Of a stretch of 64,000 nucleotides of DNA, positions 1 to 8,268 are shown in pieces. The DNA is from Pseudomonas sp. G2-4 (GTDB lineage: Bacteria; Pseudomonadota; Gammaproteobacteria; Pseudomonadales; Pseudomonadaceae). The position numbers were made by a program, and so were the translations under genes. Location of the stretch: assembly GCF_030064125.1 (NCBI RefSeq), contig NZ_CP125957.1:1550001-1614000 (forward strand), written 5' to 3'. Every line of letters begins with the position of its first letter. The first letter of the stretch is position 1. The notes beneath the pieces were generated by a model. The model ran no database searches, was not told the origin of the DNA, and worked only from the letters and a program-made list of their open reading frames with translations.

Positions 1-25
1 CCTTCGAGCTTATCGAGGAGTGTTC

Positions 26-607
26 ATGCTAACCCAGGAAGAGGATCAGCAGCTGGTCGAGCGCGTCCAACGCGGCGACAAGCGAGCTTTCGATCTGCTA
101 GTGCTGAAATACCAGCACAAAATTCTCGGGTTGATCGTGCGTTTTGTGCACGACACCCATGAAGCCCAGGATGTCGCTCAGGAAGCCTTTATCAAGGCTT
201 ACCGTGCACTTGGTAATTTTCGCGGGGACAGCGCGTTTTACACGTGGCTTTACCGCATCGCCATTAACACGGCGAAGAACTATCTGGTTTCACGCGGCCG
301 CCGGCCGCCGGATAGCGATGTGAGTTCCGAAGATGCAGAGTTCTATGACGGCGATCATGGCCTCAAGGATCTCGAATCACCGGAACGAGCGTTGCTGCGG
401 GATGAGATCGAAGGCACCGTCCATCGAACTATCCAGCAATTGCCCGAAGATTTGCGTACGGCTTTAACTTTACGTGAATTCGACGGTCTGAGTTACGAGG
501 ACATTGCCAGCGTCATGCAATGTCCAGTGGGCACCGTGCGCTCCCGGATTTTCCGCGCTCGGGAGGCCATTGATAAAGCCCTGCAACCGTTGTTGCAGGA
601 AAACTGA
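26..607 (+). CDS. algU: ECF sigma factor AlgU (AlgT/RpoE, sigma-22)
   Basis: This is the extracytoplasmic-function sigma factor that directs RNA polymerase to envelope-stress and alginate genes; it is held inactive by the MucA anti-sigma factor encoded next. The 193-residue protein shows sigma region 2 (about residues 20-95, with the DTHEAQDVAQEAF stretch and the FYTWLYRIAIN segment) and a region 4 helix-turn-helix (about 135-187, GLSYEDIASVMQCPVGTVRSR). A GTG at 20 is in frame, but the GAGGAG at 15-20 sits 5 nt before the ATG at 26, and the protein then starts MLTQEEDQQL as in other AlgU proteins, so 26 was chosen. The operon promoter lies upstream of the window. Nothing unusual in the protein; recognition is confident. 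Confidence 0.97.
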   Translation: MLTQEEDQQLVERVQRGDKRAFDLLVLKYQHKILGLIVRFVHDTHEAQDVAQEAFIKAYRALGNFRGDSAFYTWLYRIAINTAKNYLVSRGRRPPDSDVSSEDAEFYDGDHGLKDLESPERALLRDEIEGTVHRTIQQLPEDLRTALTLREFDGLSYEDIASVMQCPVGTVRSRIFRAREAIDKALQPLLQEN

Positions 608-637
608 GACAGCGGCGACAGCCAAGAGAGGAACGCC

Positions 638-1225
638 ATGAGTCGTGAAGCCCTGCAGGAATCGCTGTCCGCAGTGATGGATAACGAAGCGGACGAATTG
701 GAATTGCGTCGGGTACTCAATGCCTTCGACGATGTTGAAACCCGTGAGACCTGGGCTCGTTACCAGATCGCCCGGGCTGTCATGCACAAGGACTTGCTGC
801 TTCCGCGTCTGGACATCGCTGCGGCCGTTTCTGCTGCATTGGCTGACGAAACCGTACCGGCAAAAGCTTCCCGAGGACCATGGCGTAGCCTGGGTCGCCT
901 GGCAGTTGCCGCTTCGGTTACCGTAGCCGTTTTGGCCGGTGTACGTCTGTACAACCAGGATGAGATTGCTGGTGTGCAGATGGCACAGCAGTCCACTCAG
1001 CCAGGCCTGGCCGCTCCACAGGTCAAGGGCCCAGCGGTACTGGCTGGTTACAGCGAAGGTTCGGAAGCTGCAGGTCCCATGGTCAACGGTGTTCTGCAAG
1101 GCCAGCCCGGCTGGCATGATCAGCGTCTGCCCAACTACCTGCGCCAGCATGCCCAACAGGCTGCCTTGAAGGGTACTGAAAGCGCACTGCCTTACGCCCG
1201 TGCAGCCAGCCTGGAAAACCGGTAA
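638..1225 (+). CDS. mucA: anti-sigma factor MucA
   Basis: MucA is the inner-membrane anti-sigma factor that sequesters AlgU; regulated proteolysis of MucA releases the sigma factor. The 195-residue protein has the family N-terminal cytoplasmic domain (MSREALQESLSAVMDNEADE, about residues 1-80), one membrane span at about 86-105 (LAVAASVTVAVLAGVRLY) and a periplasmic tail. It follows algU by 30 nt with AGAGAGGAACGCC before the ATG, consistent with co-transcription. The reading frame is intact, so there is no sign of the mucA truncations that make strains mucoid. Identification rests on the N-terminal motif, the topology and the position. Confidence 0.96.
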   Translation: MSREALQESLSAVMDNEADELELRRVLNAFDDVETRETWARYQIARAVMHKDLLLPRLDIAAAVSAALADETVPAKASRGPWRSLGRLAVAASVTVAVLAGVRLYNQDEIAGVQMAQQSTQPGLAAPQVKGPAVLAGYSEGSEAAGPMVNGVLQGQPGWHDQRLPNYLRQHAQQAALKGTESALPYARAASLENR

Positions 1226-1234
1226 GGAGGACTA

Positions 1235-2182
1235 TTGCGCGCCATACCTCTATTCACGCTTCTGCTTGGGGGCTGGTGTGCTGTTCCAGCCTATGCCGGT
1301 GAGGCTCAAGACTGGTTGAATCGTCTGAGTCAAGCCGAGCAACAGCAAAGCTTCCAGGGCACTTTCGTCTACGAGCGCAACGGTAGCTTTTCTACCCATA
1401 ACATCTGGCATCGTGTCCAGGATGGCAAAGTCCGCGAGCGGTTACTCCAGCTCGACGGCTCGGCACAGGAAGTCCTACGCATTGATGGACATACTCAATG
1501 CGTCAGCGGCTCCTTGATTGCAGGGCTGGGCAATACGCCCGATGGCAGCGCACGTACACTCGATCCGCAAAAACTCAAGAACTGGTACGACCTTGCCGTC
1601 ATTGGAAAGTCGCGCGTGGCTGGGCGTCAAGCGGTCATCGTGGCTGTGACGCCCAAGGATCAACATCGCTATGGTTTTGAGCTGCATCTGGACAAGGAGA
1701 CTGGCTTGCCGCTCAAGTCGTTGTTGCTCAACGACAAGGGTCAATTGCTCGAGCGTTTCCAGTTCACTCGTTTGAGCATTGCCCAGCCCTCAGATGGCGA
1801 ACTGCAACCCAGTGCCGACTGTAAGGCTGTCACGCAGGAGCAAGATAAAGCCGCCTCAGTGAAAGCCGCCTGGCACTCCGACTGGCTTCCGCCTGGTTTT
1901 GAATTGACCAGCAGTACAGCCCGCAAGGATCCGGACACTAAGATCCAGGTCAATAGCTTGATGTACGACGACGGCCTGGCTCGCTTCTCGGTGTTCCTGG
2001 AGCCATTGAACGGCGCTAACGCCACCGATACCCGTACGCAACTCGGCCCAACGGCGGCCGTCTCTCGTCGACTTACGACGCCTCAGGGCGAAATGATGGT
2101 CACGGTAGTCGGCGAGATTCCGATCGGGACAGCGGAGCGGATCGCGCTCTCCATGCGATCCGACGTCACGGCGACTCAATAG
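1235..2182 (+). CDS. mucB: MucB/RseB-type periplasmic regulator of AlgU
   Basis: MucB is a periplasmic protein that binds the outer part of MucA and shields it from proteolysis; the family senses mislocalised lipid or lipopolysaccharide. The start is a TTG at 1235 preceded by TAAGGAGGA, a very strong ribosome-binding site that supports this unusual start. The 315-residue protein begins with a signal peptide (probable cleavage after PAYA, residue 22), followed by the two-domain RseB-like fold: a LolA-like N-terminal part (SFQGTFVYERNG...) and a smaller C-terminal part (LPPGFELTSS...). It lies 9 nt after mucA, so the two are surely in one transcript. Confidence 0.95.
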   Translation: MRAIPLFTLLLGGWCAVPAYAGEAQDWLNRLSQAEQQQSFQGTFVYERNGSFSTHNIWHRVQDGKVRERLLQLDGSAQEVLRIDGHTQCVSGSLIAGLGNTPDGSARTLDPQKLKNWYDLAVIGKSRVAGRQAVIVAVTPKDQHRYGFELHLDKETGLPLKSLLLNDKGQLLERFQFTRLSIAQPSDGELQPSADCKAVTQEQDKAASVKAAWHSDWLPPGFELTSSTARKDPDTKIQVNSLMYDDGLARFSVFLEPLNGANATDTRTQLGPTAAVSRRLTTPQGEMMVTVVGEIPIGTAERIALSMRSDVTATQ

Positions 2183-2269
2183 CATGGCGCTTGGGTGGTT
2201 CGATTGCGCAAGAGGCTGATAACGCCAGGGCTTGATCGAGATGCCGAAACTTTCTGTCAGCATTTTCAT

Positions 2270-2298
2270 TTGCAAAACTTCTTGTTTTTTTCTATAGG
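2270..2298 (+). promoter_or_regulatory. candidate sigma-70-type promoter before mucD
   Basis: TTGCAA (2270-2275) and TATAGG (2293-2298) are separated by 17 nt in the 230-nt mucB-mucD gap. An internal promoter for mucD would fit the protease's housekeeping role. The boxes are only moderate matches, so this is a suggestion. Confidence 0.3.
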
Positions 2299-2320
2299 TC
2301 AGAGCCGCTCGGCTCTGGCC
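2297..2320 (+). other. strong hairpin between mucB and mucD
   Basis: GGTCAGAGCC and GGCTCTGGCC form a 10-bp stem (one G-T pair) around a GCTC loop. No run of T follows on the plus strand, so it is not a standard terminator; it could attenuate, stabilise or process the operon mRNA. It lies where P. aeruginosa carries mucC. Confidence 0.5.
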
Positions 2321-2412
2321 TTGTCTGTTTCCGGAACAAAAATACCGGCGTATCTCGCCTTGGTGTTTCTTGCTCCATATCGCTTAACCCTGCTCGTCGT
2401 AACGGGAGCCGT

Positions 2413-3843
2413 ATGTCGATACCACGCTTGAAAACCTATCTTTCCATTTTTGCCACCGTGCTGGTGCTTGGTCAGGCCGTTCCTGCGGTGGCGGTCGAAT
2501 TGCCAGATTTCACCCAGTTGGTCGAACAGGCTTCGCCCGCGGTGGTGAATATCAGTACCACCCAGAAGCTGCCGGATCGCCGGATGTCGGACCAACAGAT
2601 GCCTGATCTGGAAGGATTGCCGCCGGCGCTGCGCGAATTCTTCGAGCGCGGCATGCCGCAGCCGCGTTCGCCGGGTGGCGGTGGCCGTCAGCGCGAAGCA
2701 CAATCCTTGGGTTCGGGTTTCATTATCTCGCCCGACGGCTACATCCTGACCAATAACCATGTGATCGCCGATGCCGACGAAATCCTGGTGCGTCTGGCTG
2801 ATCGCAGCGAGCTCAAGGCCAAGCTGGTCGGCACCGACCCACGTTCCGATGTGGCGCTGCTGAAAATCGAGGGCAAGGATCTGCCGGTACTCAAGTTGGG
2901 TAAATCCCAAGACTTGAAAGCCGGCCAATGGGTCGTGGCCATCGGTTCGCCGTTCGGCTTCGACCACACCGTGACCCAAGGCATTGTCAGCGCCATCGGT
3001 CGTAGCCTGCCAAACGAAAACTACGTGCCCTTCATCCAGACCGACGTGCCGATCAACCCGGGTAACTCCGGTGGTCCGCTGTTCAACCTCGCCGGTGAAG
3101 TGGTGGGCATCAACTCCCAGATCTACACCCGTTCGGGCGGTTTCATGGGCGTGTCCTTTGCCATTCCGATCGACGTCGCCATGGACGTCTCCAACCAGCT
3201 GAAAAGCGAAGGCAAGGTCAGCCGTGGCTGGCTGGGCGTGGTCATCCAGGAAGTGAACAAGGACTTGGCCGAATCGTTCGGGTTGGAGAAGCCGGCCGGC
3301 GCGCTGGTGGCGCAGATCCAGGAAGGTGGTCCGGCTGCCAAGGGGGGCCTGCAAGTGGGTGACGTGATTCTGAGCATGAATGGTCAACCCATCGTCATGT
3401 CGGCAGACCTGCCGCACTTGGTGGGTGCCCTCAAGGCGGGTGCCAAGGCCAACCTGGAAGTGATTCGCGAAGGCAAGCGCAAGAACGTCGAGTTGACCGT
3501 CGGCGCCATTCCTGAAGAAGGCAAGGAGTTGGATTCGCAGGCTAAGTCTGGCGTCGAGCGCAGCAGCAACCGCCTGGGCGTGGCGGTGGCCGAGCTTACC
3601 GAAGAGCAGAAGCGGACCCTGGAACTGCAAGGCGGCGTAGTGATCAAGGAAGTGCAGGAGGGTCCTGCTGCGCTGATCGGCCTGCAGCCGGGCGACATCA
3701 TCACGCACCTGAACAACCAGGCAATCGGCTCCGCCAAGGAGTTCACCGACATTGCCAAGGCGCTGCCGAAGAATCGCTCGGTGTCGATGCGGGTTCTGCG
3801 TCAGGGGCGTGCAAGCTTTATTACCTTCAAGCTGGCCGAATGA
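2413..3843 (+). CDS. mucD: periplasmic serine protease MucD (DegP/HtrA family)
   Basis: MucD is the HtrA-type periplasmic protease/chaperone that clears misfolded envelope proteins and dampens AlgU activation. The 476-residue protein has a signal peptide (about 1-27), a trypsin-like domain with a clear His116-Asp146-Ser219 triad (TNNHVIAD, DPRSDVALL, NPGNSGGPLF) and two PDZ domains (about 255-350 and 385-470, including GWLGVVIQEV and RLGVAVAELT). The ATG at 2413 opens MSIPRLKTYLSIFATVLVLG. It closes the algU operon, with mucC missing between mucB and mucD, and is followed at once by a strong terminator. Confidence 0.95.
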   Translation: MSIPRLKTYLSIFATVLVLGQAVPAVAVELPDFTQLVEQASPAVVNISTTQKLPDRRMSDQQMPDLEGLPPALREFFERGMPQPRSPGGGGRQREAQSLGSGFIISPDGYILTNNHVIADADEILVRLADRSELKAKLVGTDPRSDVALLKIEGKDLPVLKLGKSQDLKAGQWVVAIGSPFGFDHTVTQGIVSAIGRSLPNENYVPFIQTDVPINPGNSGGPLFNLAGEVVGINSQIYTRSGGFMGVSFAIPIDVAMDVSNQLKSEGKVSRGWLGVVIQEVNKDLAESFGLEKPAGALVAQIQEGGPAAKGGLQVGDVILSMNGQPIVMSADLPHLVGALKAGAKANLEVIREGKRKNVELTVGAIPEEGKELDSQAKSGVERSSNRLGVAVAELTEEQKRTLELQGGVVIKEVQEGPAALIGLQPGDIITHLNNQAIGSAKEFTDIAKALPKNRSVSMRVLRQGRASFITFKLAE

Positions 3844-3863
3844 CCGGTTAGCGGCTCAATAAA

Positions 3864-3891
3864 AAACCGCCTCGAAAGAGGCGGTTTTTTT
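3864..3891 (+). terminator. Rho-independent terminator after mucD
   Basis: AAACCGCCTC and GAGGCGGTTT form a 10-bp stem around GAAA, followed by a T run. The A run on the other side means it could also serve the convergent bepA-like gene. Confidence 0.9.
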
Positions 3892-3906
3892 GTGCGCGAT
3901 GAATAC

Positions 3907-5340
3907 TCAGCCCATCATGTCCTTGACCAGGCGCTCCTGCTCCATGAGTTCACGTTGCCGGGCGTCGATGCGTGACGACAGCGGGAAGTTGGTGCCAGCG
4001 CGCCGTTTGGCGAAGTCCAGTTGCTGGATGGCCTGGCGGTAGTCACCCACCAGAGCGAAGTACTCGGCCCGCGCTTGGTGCAAACCGATGATATTTCCCG
4101 ACAGCCCACGAGTCTCAGCCACCATGTACCAGATATCCGGATCGTACGGGCGGGTCTTGAGCAAGTTCTCCAAGGCCTTCTCGGCATCGGCGGGGCGGTT
4201 CTGCTTGAGCAACAGGTCGACGTGCACTTGGTTGAGCGGATAGTTGCCGGGGTATTGGCTCAGCATCCGGTCGACGCGGGATTGAGCGTCGGCCAGCTTG
4301 TTGCTGGTGATGTCCAGATCCACCTGGGCCAGGTTGTAGATGATCTCGTTGGGCGATTTGGCCAGCAACGGCTTGAGGTTCTCCCGGGCTTCATTCAACT
4401 GGCCACCCTTGATCTGCGCAATCGCCAGGCCGTAGCGGGCTACGTCGTTCTTCGGGTTCTCATCCAGTTGTGCCCGGAAGCGCTTGGCGCCCAGGCCTGG
4501 GGTTTCTTCATAGGTCAACTGGACCCGTGCGCGAATCAGTTGGTAACGCACACTGTCCTCGATGCCCCCCGGCTTGGCCTGTTCAGCGCGGTTACGGGTG
4601 TCGGCGATCCGGGACTCGGTCACCGGGTGAGTCAACAGGAATTCGGGTGGCTTGGCGTCAAAGCGATACTGGCGCATCAGGCGTTCAAACATGGTCGGCA
4701 TGGACCGCGGATCGTAGCCAGCCTTTTCCAGGTTCTGGATGCCGATGCGGTCGGCTTCCTGTTCGTTCTGGCGGGAGAAGCGCCGCTGTTCCTGGATGGC
4801 TGCGGCCTGGGTCCCGGCGATGGCCGCGATCCCGGCGTCACCGCCACCGGCCGCGGCAATCACGATACCGGCCAGCAGCGCCGCCATCATGGGAACCTGC
4901 ATGCGCTGCTGGGCTTCGACGCCGCGGGCAAAGTGGCGTTGCGACAAATGCGCCAGTTCGTGGGCCATGACCGAGGCGTATTCACCTTCGGTCTGCGCAT
5001 TGAGGAACAGGCCGCCGTTGACCCCGACGATCCCGCCGGGTGCGGCAAAAGCGTTGAGCTGCGGACTGTTGATCAGGATGAACTCCAGCCGTCGGTCATT
5101 GACCTGGCTGGTCTCCACCAGTTTGTAGACGCTGGACTCGACGTAGTCCTTGAGCTGTGGATCGTTGAGCTGTGAAACCTGGCTGCGCAGCAGGGCCAGC
5201 CAGGCGCGACCCAACTGGTGTTCCTGTTCCGGCGAGACGATGGCAGAACTGGCGTCGCCAAGTGACGGCAGGTCGTCGGCGAAGCCCGGTGAGGCAAGCA
5301 GGCAGGCGAGCGTCAGCAGGGTGGGGCGCAGAAATGTCAT
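3907..5340 (-). CDS. bepA: BepA-like M48 metalloprotease with TPR repeats
   Basis: This is a periplasmic zinc metalloprotease/chaperone of the BepA (YfgC) type, which in E. coli helps assemble or degrade stalled outer-membrane proteins such as LptD. Starting at 5340 the protein has 477 residues, close to the E. coli length, and begins with a signal peptide (MTFLRPTLLTLACLLASPGFA). The M48 motif HELAH is at residues 127-131 and the downstream zinc-ligand region NEQEAD at about 192-197. The C-terminal half is rich in TPR-like helical repeats (about 300-470). An upstream in-frame start at 5361 would put seven polar residues before the signal peptide and was rejected. The gene converges on mucD and diverges from the tusA-like gene. 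Confidence 0.9.
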   Translation of the reverse strand: MTFLRPTLLTLACLLASPGFADDLPSLGDASSAIVSPEQEHQLGRAWLALLRSQVSQLNDPQLKDYVESSVYKLVETSQVNDRRLEFILINSPQLNAFAAPGGIVGVNGGLFLNAQTEGEYASVMAHELAHLSQRHFARGVEAQQRMQVPMMAALLAGIVIAAAGGGDAGIAAIAGTQAAAIQEQRRFSRQNEQEADRIGIQNLEKAGYDPRSMPTMFERLMRQYRFDAKPPEFLLTHPVTESRIADTRNRAEQAKPGGIEDSVRYQLIRARVQLTYEETPGLGAKRFRAQLDENPKNDVARYGLAIAQIKGGQLNEARENLKPLLAKSPNEIIYNLAQVDLDITSNKLADAQSRVDRMLSQYPGNYPLNQVHVDLLLKQNRPADAEKALENLLKTRPYDPDIWYMVAETRGLSGNIIGLHQARAEYFALVGDYRQAIQQLDFAKRRAGTNFPLSSRIDARQRELMEQERLVKDMMG

Positions 5341-5438
5341 GCACGAAGCCTTAGTTGACAAAGACCCTACTGTAGCCGGACACCGGGCCCGGGACCAGAT
5401 ATTCTAGGTCGCTCAATCACCTGCCGCGGAGTGAACCG

Positions 5439-5678
5439 ATGACCGATGCTGTAGCCCACGATGCCGAATTGGACGCCAGCGGCCTGAATTGCCCGTTGCC
5501 GTTGCTCAAGGCCAAGTTGGAACTCAATCGCCTGGCCAGCGGCGCCGTGCTCAAGGTGACCGCGACGGATGCGGGCTCCCAGCGGGATTTCCGCACCTTC
5601 GCTCGGTTGGCCGGTCATACGCTGCTGCGTGAGGAAGACGAAAACGGCGTCTACCGTTACTGGTTGAAGAAAGCCTGA
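5439..5678 (+). CDS. TusA-family sulfur-carrier protein
   Basis: This 79-residue cytoplasmic protein belongs to the TusA/SirA/YeeD family of small sulfur carriers. It shows the defining CPLP motif (Cys18, in LDASGLNCPLPLLKAK) that carries persulfide in the family, followed by the usual beta-alpha-beta pattern. GCGGAGTGAACCG gives a ribosome-binding site before the ATG. It lies 30 nt before the PerM-type gene and may be transcribed with it. Which acceptor it serves (tRNA thiolation or another sulfur pathway) cannot be read from the sequence, so no symbol is given. Confidence 0.9.
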   Translation: MTDAVAHDAELDASGLNCPLPLLKAKLELNRLASGAVLKVTATDAGSQRDFRTFARLAGHTLLREEDENGVYRYWLKKA

Positions 5679-5708
5679 ACAATCGACAGCGTCTCTTAAG
5701 GATTTTTA

Positions 5709-6779
5709 ATGTTCAAGGTGTTACGCGACTGGATTCAGCGCTACTTCTCCGACGAGGAGGCAGTGGTGCTGGCCGTGCTGCTGTTCCTGGCCTTCACGGC
5801 GGTCCTCACCCTGGGTGGCATGTTGGCGCCGGTGCTGGCGGGGATGGTGCTGGCGTACCTGATGCAAGGGTTGGTCACGACGCTTGAGCGCCTGCGGTTA
5901 CCGGGTGCCGTTGCGGTGGGTTTGGTGTTCGCCCTGTTCATGGGCTTGTTGTTGGTGTTCATCGTGGTGATCGTGCCGCTGCTCTGGCACCAGTTGGTGA
6001 CGTTGTTCAACGAGCTGCCGGGGATGCTTGCCAAGTGGCAGTCGGTGCTGTTGCTGCTGCCCGAGCGCTATCCGCACCTGGTGTCCGACGAGCAGGTGTT
6101 ACAGGCCATCGAAGTGGTGCGCGGCCAGATCGGCAAGTTCGGCCAGCGGGCGCTGACGTTTTCGCTGTCCAGTTTGCCTCTCCTGGTGAACATCATGATC
6201 TACCTGGTGCTGGTGCCGATCCTGGTGTTTTTCTTTCTCAAGGATCGGGAAATGATCGGCCGTTGGGTCCGTGGCTACCTTCCCCGTGAGCGGGCGTTGA
6301 TTACCCGGGTGGCCCAGGAAATGAATCGCCAGATTGCCAATTACATTCGCGGAAAAGTCATCGAGATTTTCATCTGCGGCGGCGTGACCTATGTCGGCTT
6401 CGTGGCCCTGGGGCTCAATTACGCTGCACTGCTGGCGCTGTTGGTGGGGATTTCGGTGGTGGTGCCCTACGTCGGCACGGTGGTGGTAACCGTTCCCGTG
6501 GCGCTGATTGCGCTGTTCCAGTGGGGCTGGGGCGATCAGTTCATTTATCTGATGGCGGTCTACGGGATCATCCAGACGCTGGACGGCAACGTGTTGGTGC
6601 CGCTGCTGTTCTCCGAGGCGGTGAACCTGCATCCGGTGGCGATTATCTGCGCGGTGTTGTTGTTCGGTGGGCTGTGGGGATTTTGGGGCGTGTTCTTTGC
6701 GATTCCCCTGGCGACGCTGTTCAAGGCGGTGCTGGATGCGTGGCCGAGCAAGGAACCGATAGTGGCGCCGTTGCTGTAG
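5709..6779 (+). CDS. AI-2E/PerM family membrane transporter
   Basis: A 356-residue inner-membrane protein of the AI-2E (TqsA/PerM/YhhT) family, with about eight hydrophobic segments: a pair near the N-terminus (about 18-60), one at about 70-95, a soluble loop (about 110-150), then spans at about 155-175 and from 215 to the end. The family motif region with a proline-rich turn (VVPYVGTVVVTVPVAL, about 255-272) is present. Members export small molecules or act as antiporters; the substrate here is unknown. AAGGATTTTTAATG gives a good ribosome-binding site. It follows the TusA-like gene and is followed by a REP pair. Confidence 0.88.
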   Translation: MFKVLRDWIQRYFSDEEAVVLAVLLFLAFTAVLTLGGMLAPVLAGMVLAYLMQGLVTTLERLRLPGAVAVGLVFALFMGLLLVFIVVIVPLLWHQLVTLFNELPGMLAKWQSVLLLLPERYPHLVSDEQVLQAIEVVRGQIGKFGQRALTFSLSSLPLLVNIMIYLVLVPILVFFFLKDREMIGRWVRGYLPRERALITRVAQEMNRQIANYIRGKVIEIFICGGVTYVGFVALGLNYAALLALLVGISVVVPYVGTVVVTVPVALIALFQWGWGDQFIYLMAVYGIIQTLDGNVLVPLLFSEAVNLHPVAIICAVLLFGGLWGFWGVFFAIPLATLFKAVLDAWPSKEPIVAPLL

Positions 6780-6807
6780 CTGACTCATCGGTTGGGGCTG
6801 ATGGCCT

Positions 6808-6884
6808 CATCGCGAGCAAGCTCGCTCCCACAGGGGTTGATTAACACCACCAATCCAGTGTGGGAGCGAGCTTGCTCGCGATAG
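6808..6884. repeat. REP pair (GTGGGAGCGAGC class), inverted
   Basis: Two inverted copies of ATCGCGAGCAAGCTCGCTCC / GGAGCGAGCTTGCTCGCGAT are separated by about 25 nt. This is a typical Pseudomonas REP doublet, between the convergent PerM-type and bcp genes. Confidence 0.9.
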
Positions 6885-6907
6885 CGCCAGTACAGGCAGC
6901 GAAAGTT

Positions 6908-7381
6908 TCAGCCCTTGTTAAGCGCCTGAGCCGCCGCCAACACCGCATCCACATGCCCTGGAACCTTCACGCCACGCCATTCCTGGCGCAGCACACCGTC
7001 CTTGTCGATCAGAAAGGTGCTGCGATCAACGCCTAGGTATTCCTTGCCATAAAGCTTTTTCAGCTTGATCACGTCGAACAGCTGGCAGACGGCTTCGTCC
7101 TTGTCACTGATCAGCTCGAACGGAAACTCCTGTTTGCACTTGAAGTTCTCGTGGGACTTGAGGCTGTCGCGGGAGACGCCAAACACTTCGGTGTTGGCGG
7201 CCTTGAACTGCGCATACTGGTCACGAAAACCCTGGCCTTCGGTGGTGCAGCCAGGGGTGCTGTCCTTGGGGTAGAAATAAATCACCACCTGCTGGCCTTT
7301 TAGGGCCGCGAGGCTGACGGTCTGTCCGCTGGTGGCGGACGCCTGGAAATCGGTAACCGGCTGGTCGACGGCAACGGCCAT
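6908..7381 (-). CDS. bcp: thioredoxin-dependent peroxiredoxin Bcp (PrxQ type)
   Basis: A 157-residue cytoplasmic peroxiredoxin that reduces hydrogen peroxide and organic hydroperoxides using thioredoxin. The peroxidatic cysteine is Cys45 in YPKDSTPGCTTEGQGFRD. The partner Cys found five residues on in E. coli Bcp is Gln50 here; Cys82 (FKCKQEF) is instead placed where the PrxQ subclass has its resolving cysteine in helix alpha-3, so a Cys45-Cys82 disulfide is likely. Cys99 is also present. It lies 10 nt downstream of the gcvR-like gene and is probably co-transcribed with it. Confidence 0.94.
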   Translation of the reverse strand: MAVAVDQPVTDFQASATSGQTVSLAALKGQQVVIYFYPKDSTPGCTTEGQGFRDQYAQFKAANTEVFGVSRDSLKSHENFKCKQEFPFELISDKDEAVCQLFDVIKLKKLYGKEYLGVDRSTFLIDKDGVLRQEWRGVKVPGHVDAVLAAAQALNKG

Positions 7382-7391
7382 GAACGTTTCC

Positions 7392-7952
7392 TTACATTGG
7401 GTTTTGTGGGCGCCACGGTTCGATCAGGGCGTCCAGGTTCATCGCATCGGCGAAGTCCAGGAACTGATCGCGCAGCCAACTGATCTGGGTGCCGGCCGGC
7501 AGGGTCACGGTGAACGTGGCGTTGAGCATGGTGCCGCCGGTCTGCGGAGCCTGGTAGGTATCGCATGTCAGGTTTTCCAGCTCGACCTGGTGGTCCATGA
7601 AAAACTGGCACAGTTCGTTGATGATGTCCGGCCGATAAGCCGAGCTCACATAGGCCACGTAGGGCAGGGCCTGGGGACGGTTCTCCAGGGCGGCGCTGCG
7701 TACCACGTTGACGGTGAAGGCATGCTTCTTGGCCAGCACGGGCAGGCTGCCTTCCAGGCGTGCCAGGGCGTCCCAGCTACCGGAGATTTCGAGCACGAGC
7801 GCACTGCATTCGCCATGACGGGTCAGGCGTGAGGTCACGACGGCGCAGCGATTTTCATGGCTGGCGCGGCACAGGACGTTAGTCAGCTCCATGGGGTTGG
7901 CGCCAAGGGCACTGATAACAAGGAATTGTTCGCGGACTGTGGGGGTGGACAT
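7392..7952 (-). CDS. GcvR-like ACT-domain regulator
   Basis: A 186-residue protein made of two ACT-like domains (about 10-85 and 95-175), the layout of GcvR, the accessory repressor of the glycine-cleavage genes in E. coli. It starts MSTPTVREQFLVISALGANP and ends with a domain carrying LENLTCDTYQAPQTGGTMLNA. It has no DNA-binding domain; GcvR acts through a partner protein. In Pseudomonas the position, divergent from dapA and upstream of bcp, is a common arrangement. Assignment to the glycine-cleavage system itself is inferred from family. Confidence 0.85.
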   Translation of the reverse strand: MSTPTVREQFLVISALGANPMELTNVLCRASHENRCAVVTSRLTRHGECSALVLEISGSWDALARLEGSLPVLAKKHAFTVNVVRSAALENRPQALPYVAYVSSAYRPDIINELCQFFMDHQVELENLTCDTYQAPQTGGTMLNATFTVTLPAGTQISWLRDQFLDFADAMNLDALIEPWRPQNPM

Positions 7953-8207
7953 GCAGCATTCCTAAAGCGATGAGCGGTCGGTACTTCATGCAGCTCGACA
8001 CGGCGTCAGGCCTGGGTAAACGAGCGGTTCAAGCCCTGTGCCTGGGGTTGCGCTGCATTCCGGAACGGCGGGAATGCACCAGGACAAACGCAGGATCGGG
8101 GCTTGTGGCGACGAAAACGGAGGCTGGGAACCGGCGAATGAGCTTATCGGTACCGATCAAAGCCTGAAGGGTAGCGAAAACCATCGCCAAGGGGAATGGT
8201 AGTTCGC

Positions 8208-8236
8208 TTGTACAAGCATCTTGGCGCCAGTACCAT
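8208..8236 (+). promoter_or_regulatory. candidate dapA promoter
   Basis: TTGTAC (8208-8213) and TACCAT (8231-8236) are 17 nt apart, 33 nt before the dapA ATG. The fit to sigma-70 is modest. The rest of the 316-nt gcvR-dapA gap (7953-8268) holds no credible gene; a 65-codon frame at 7970-8167 has no coding character. Confidence 0.35.
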
Positions 8237-8268
8237 TACCGCTCTCTTTTTCCGGCAGGAGCGGTTTC

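Noticed and set aside
7970..8167. A 65-codon frame between the gcvR-like gene and dapA
   Set aside because: No ribosome-binding site, biased arginine/cysteine composition and no recognisable domain.
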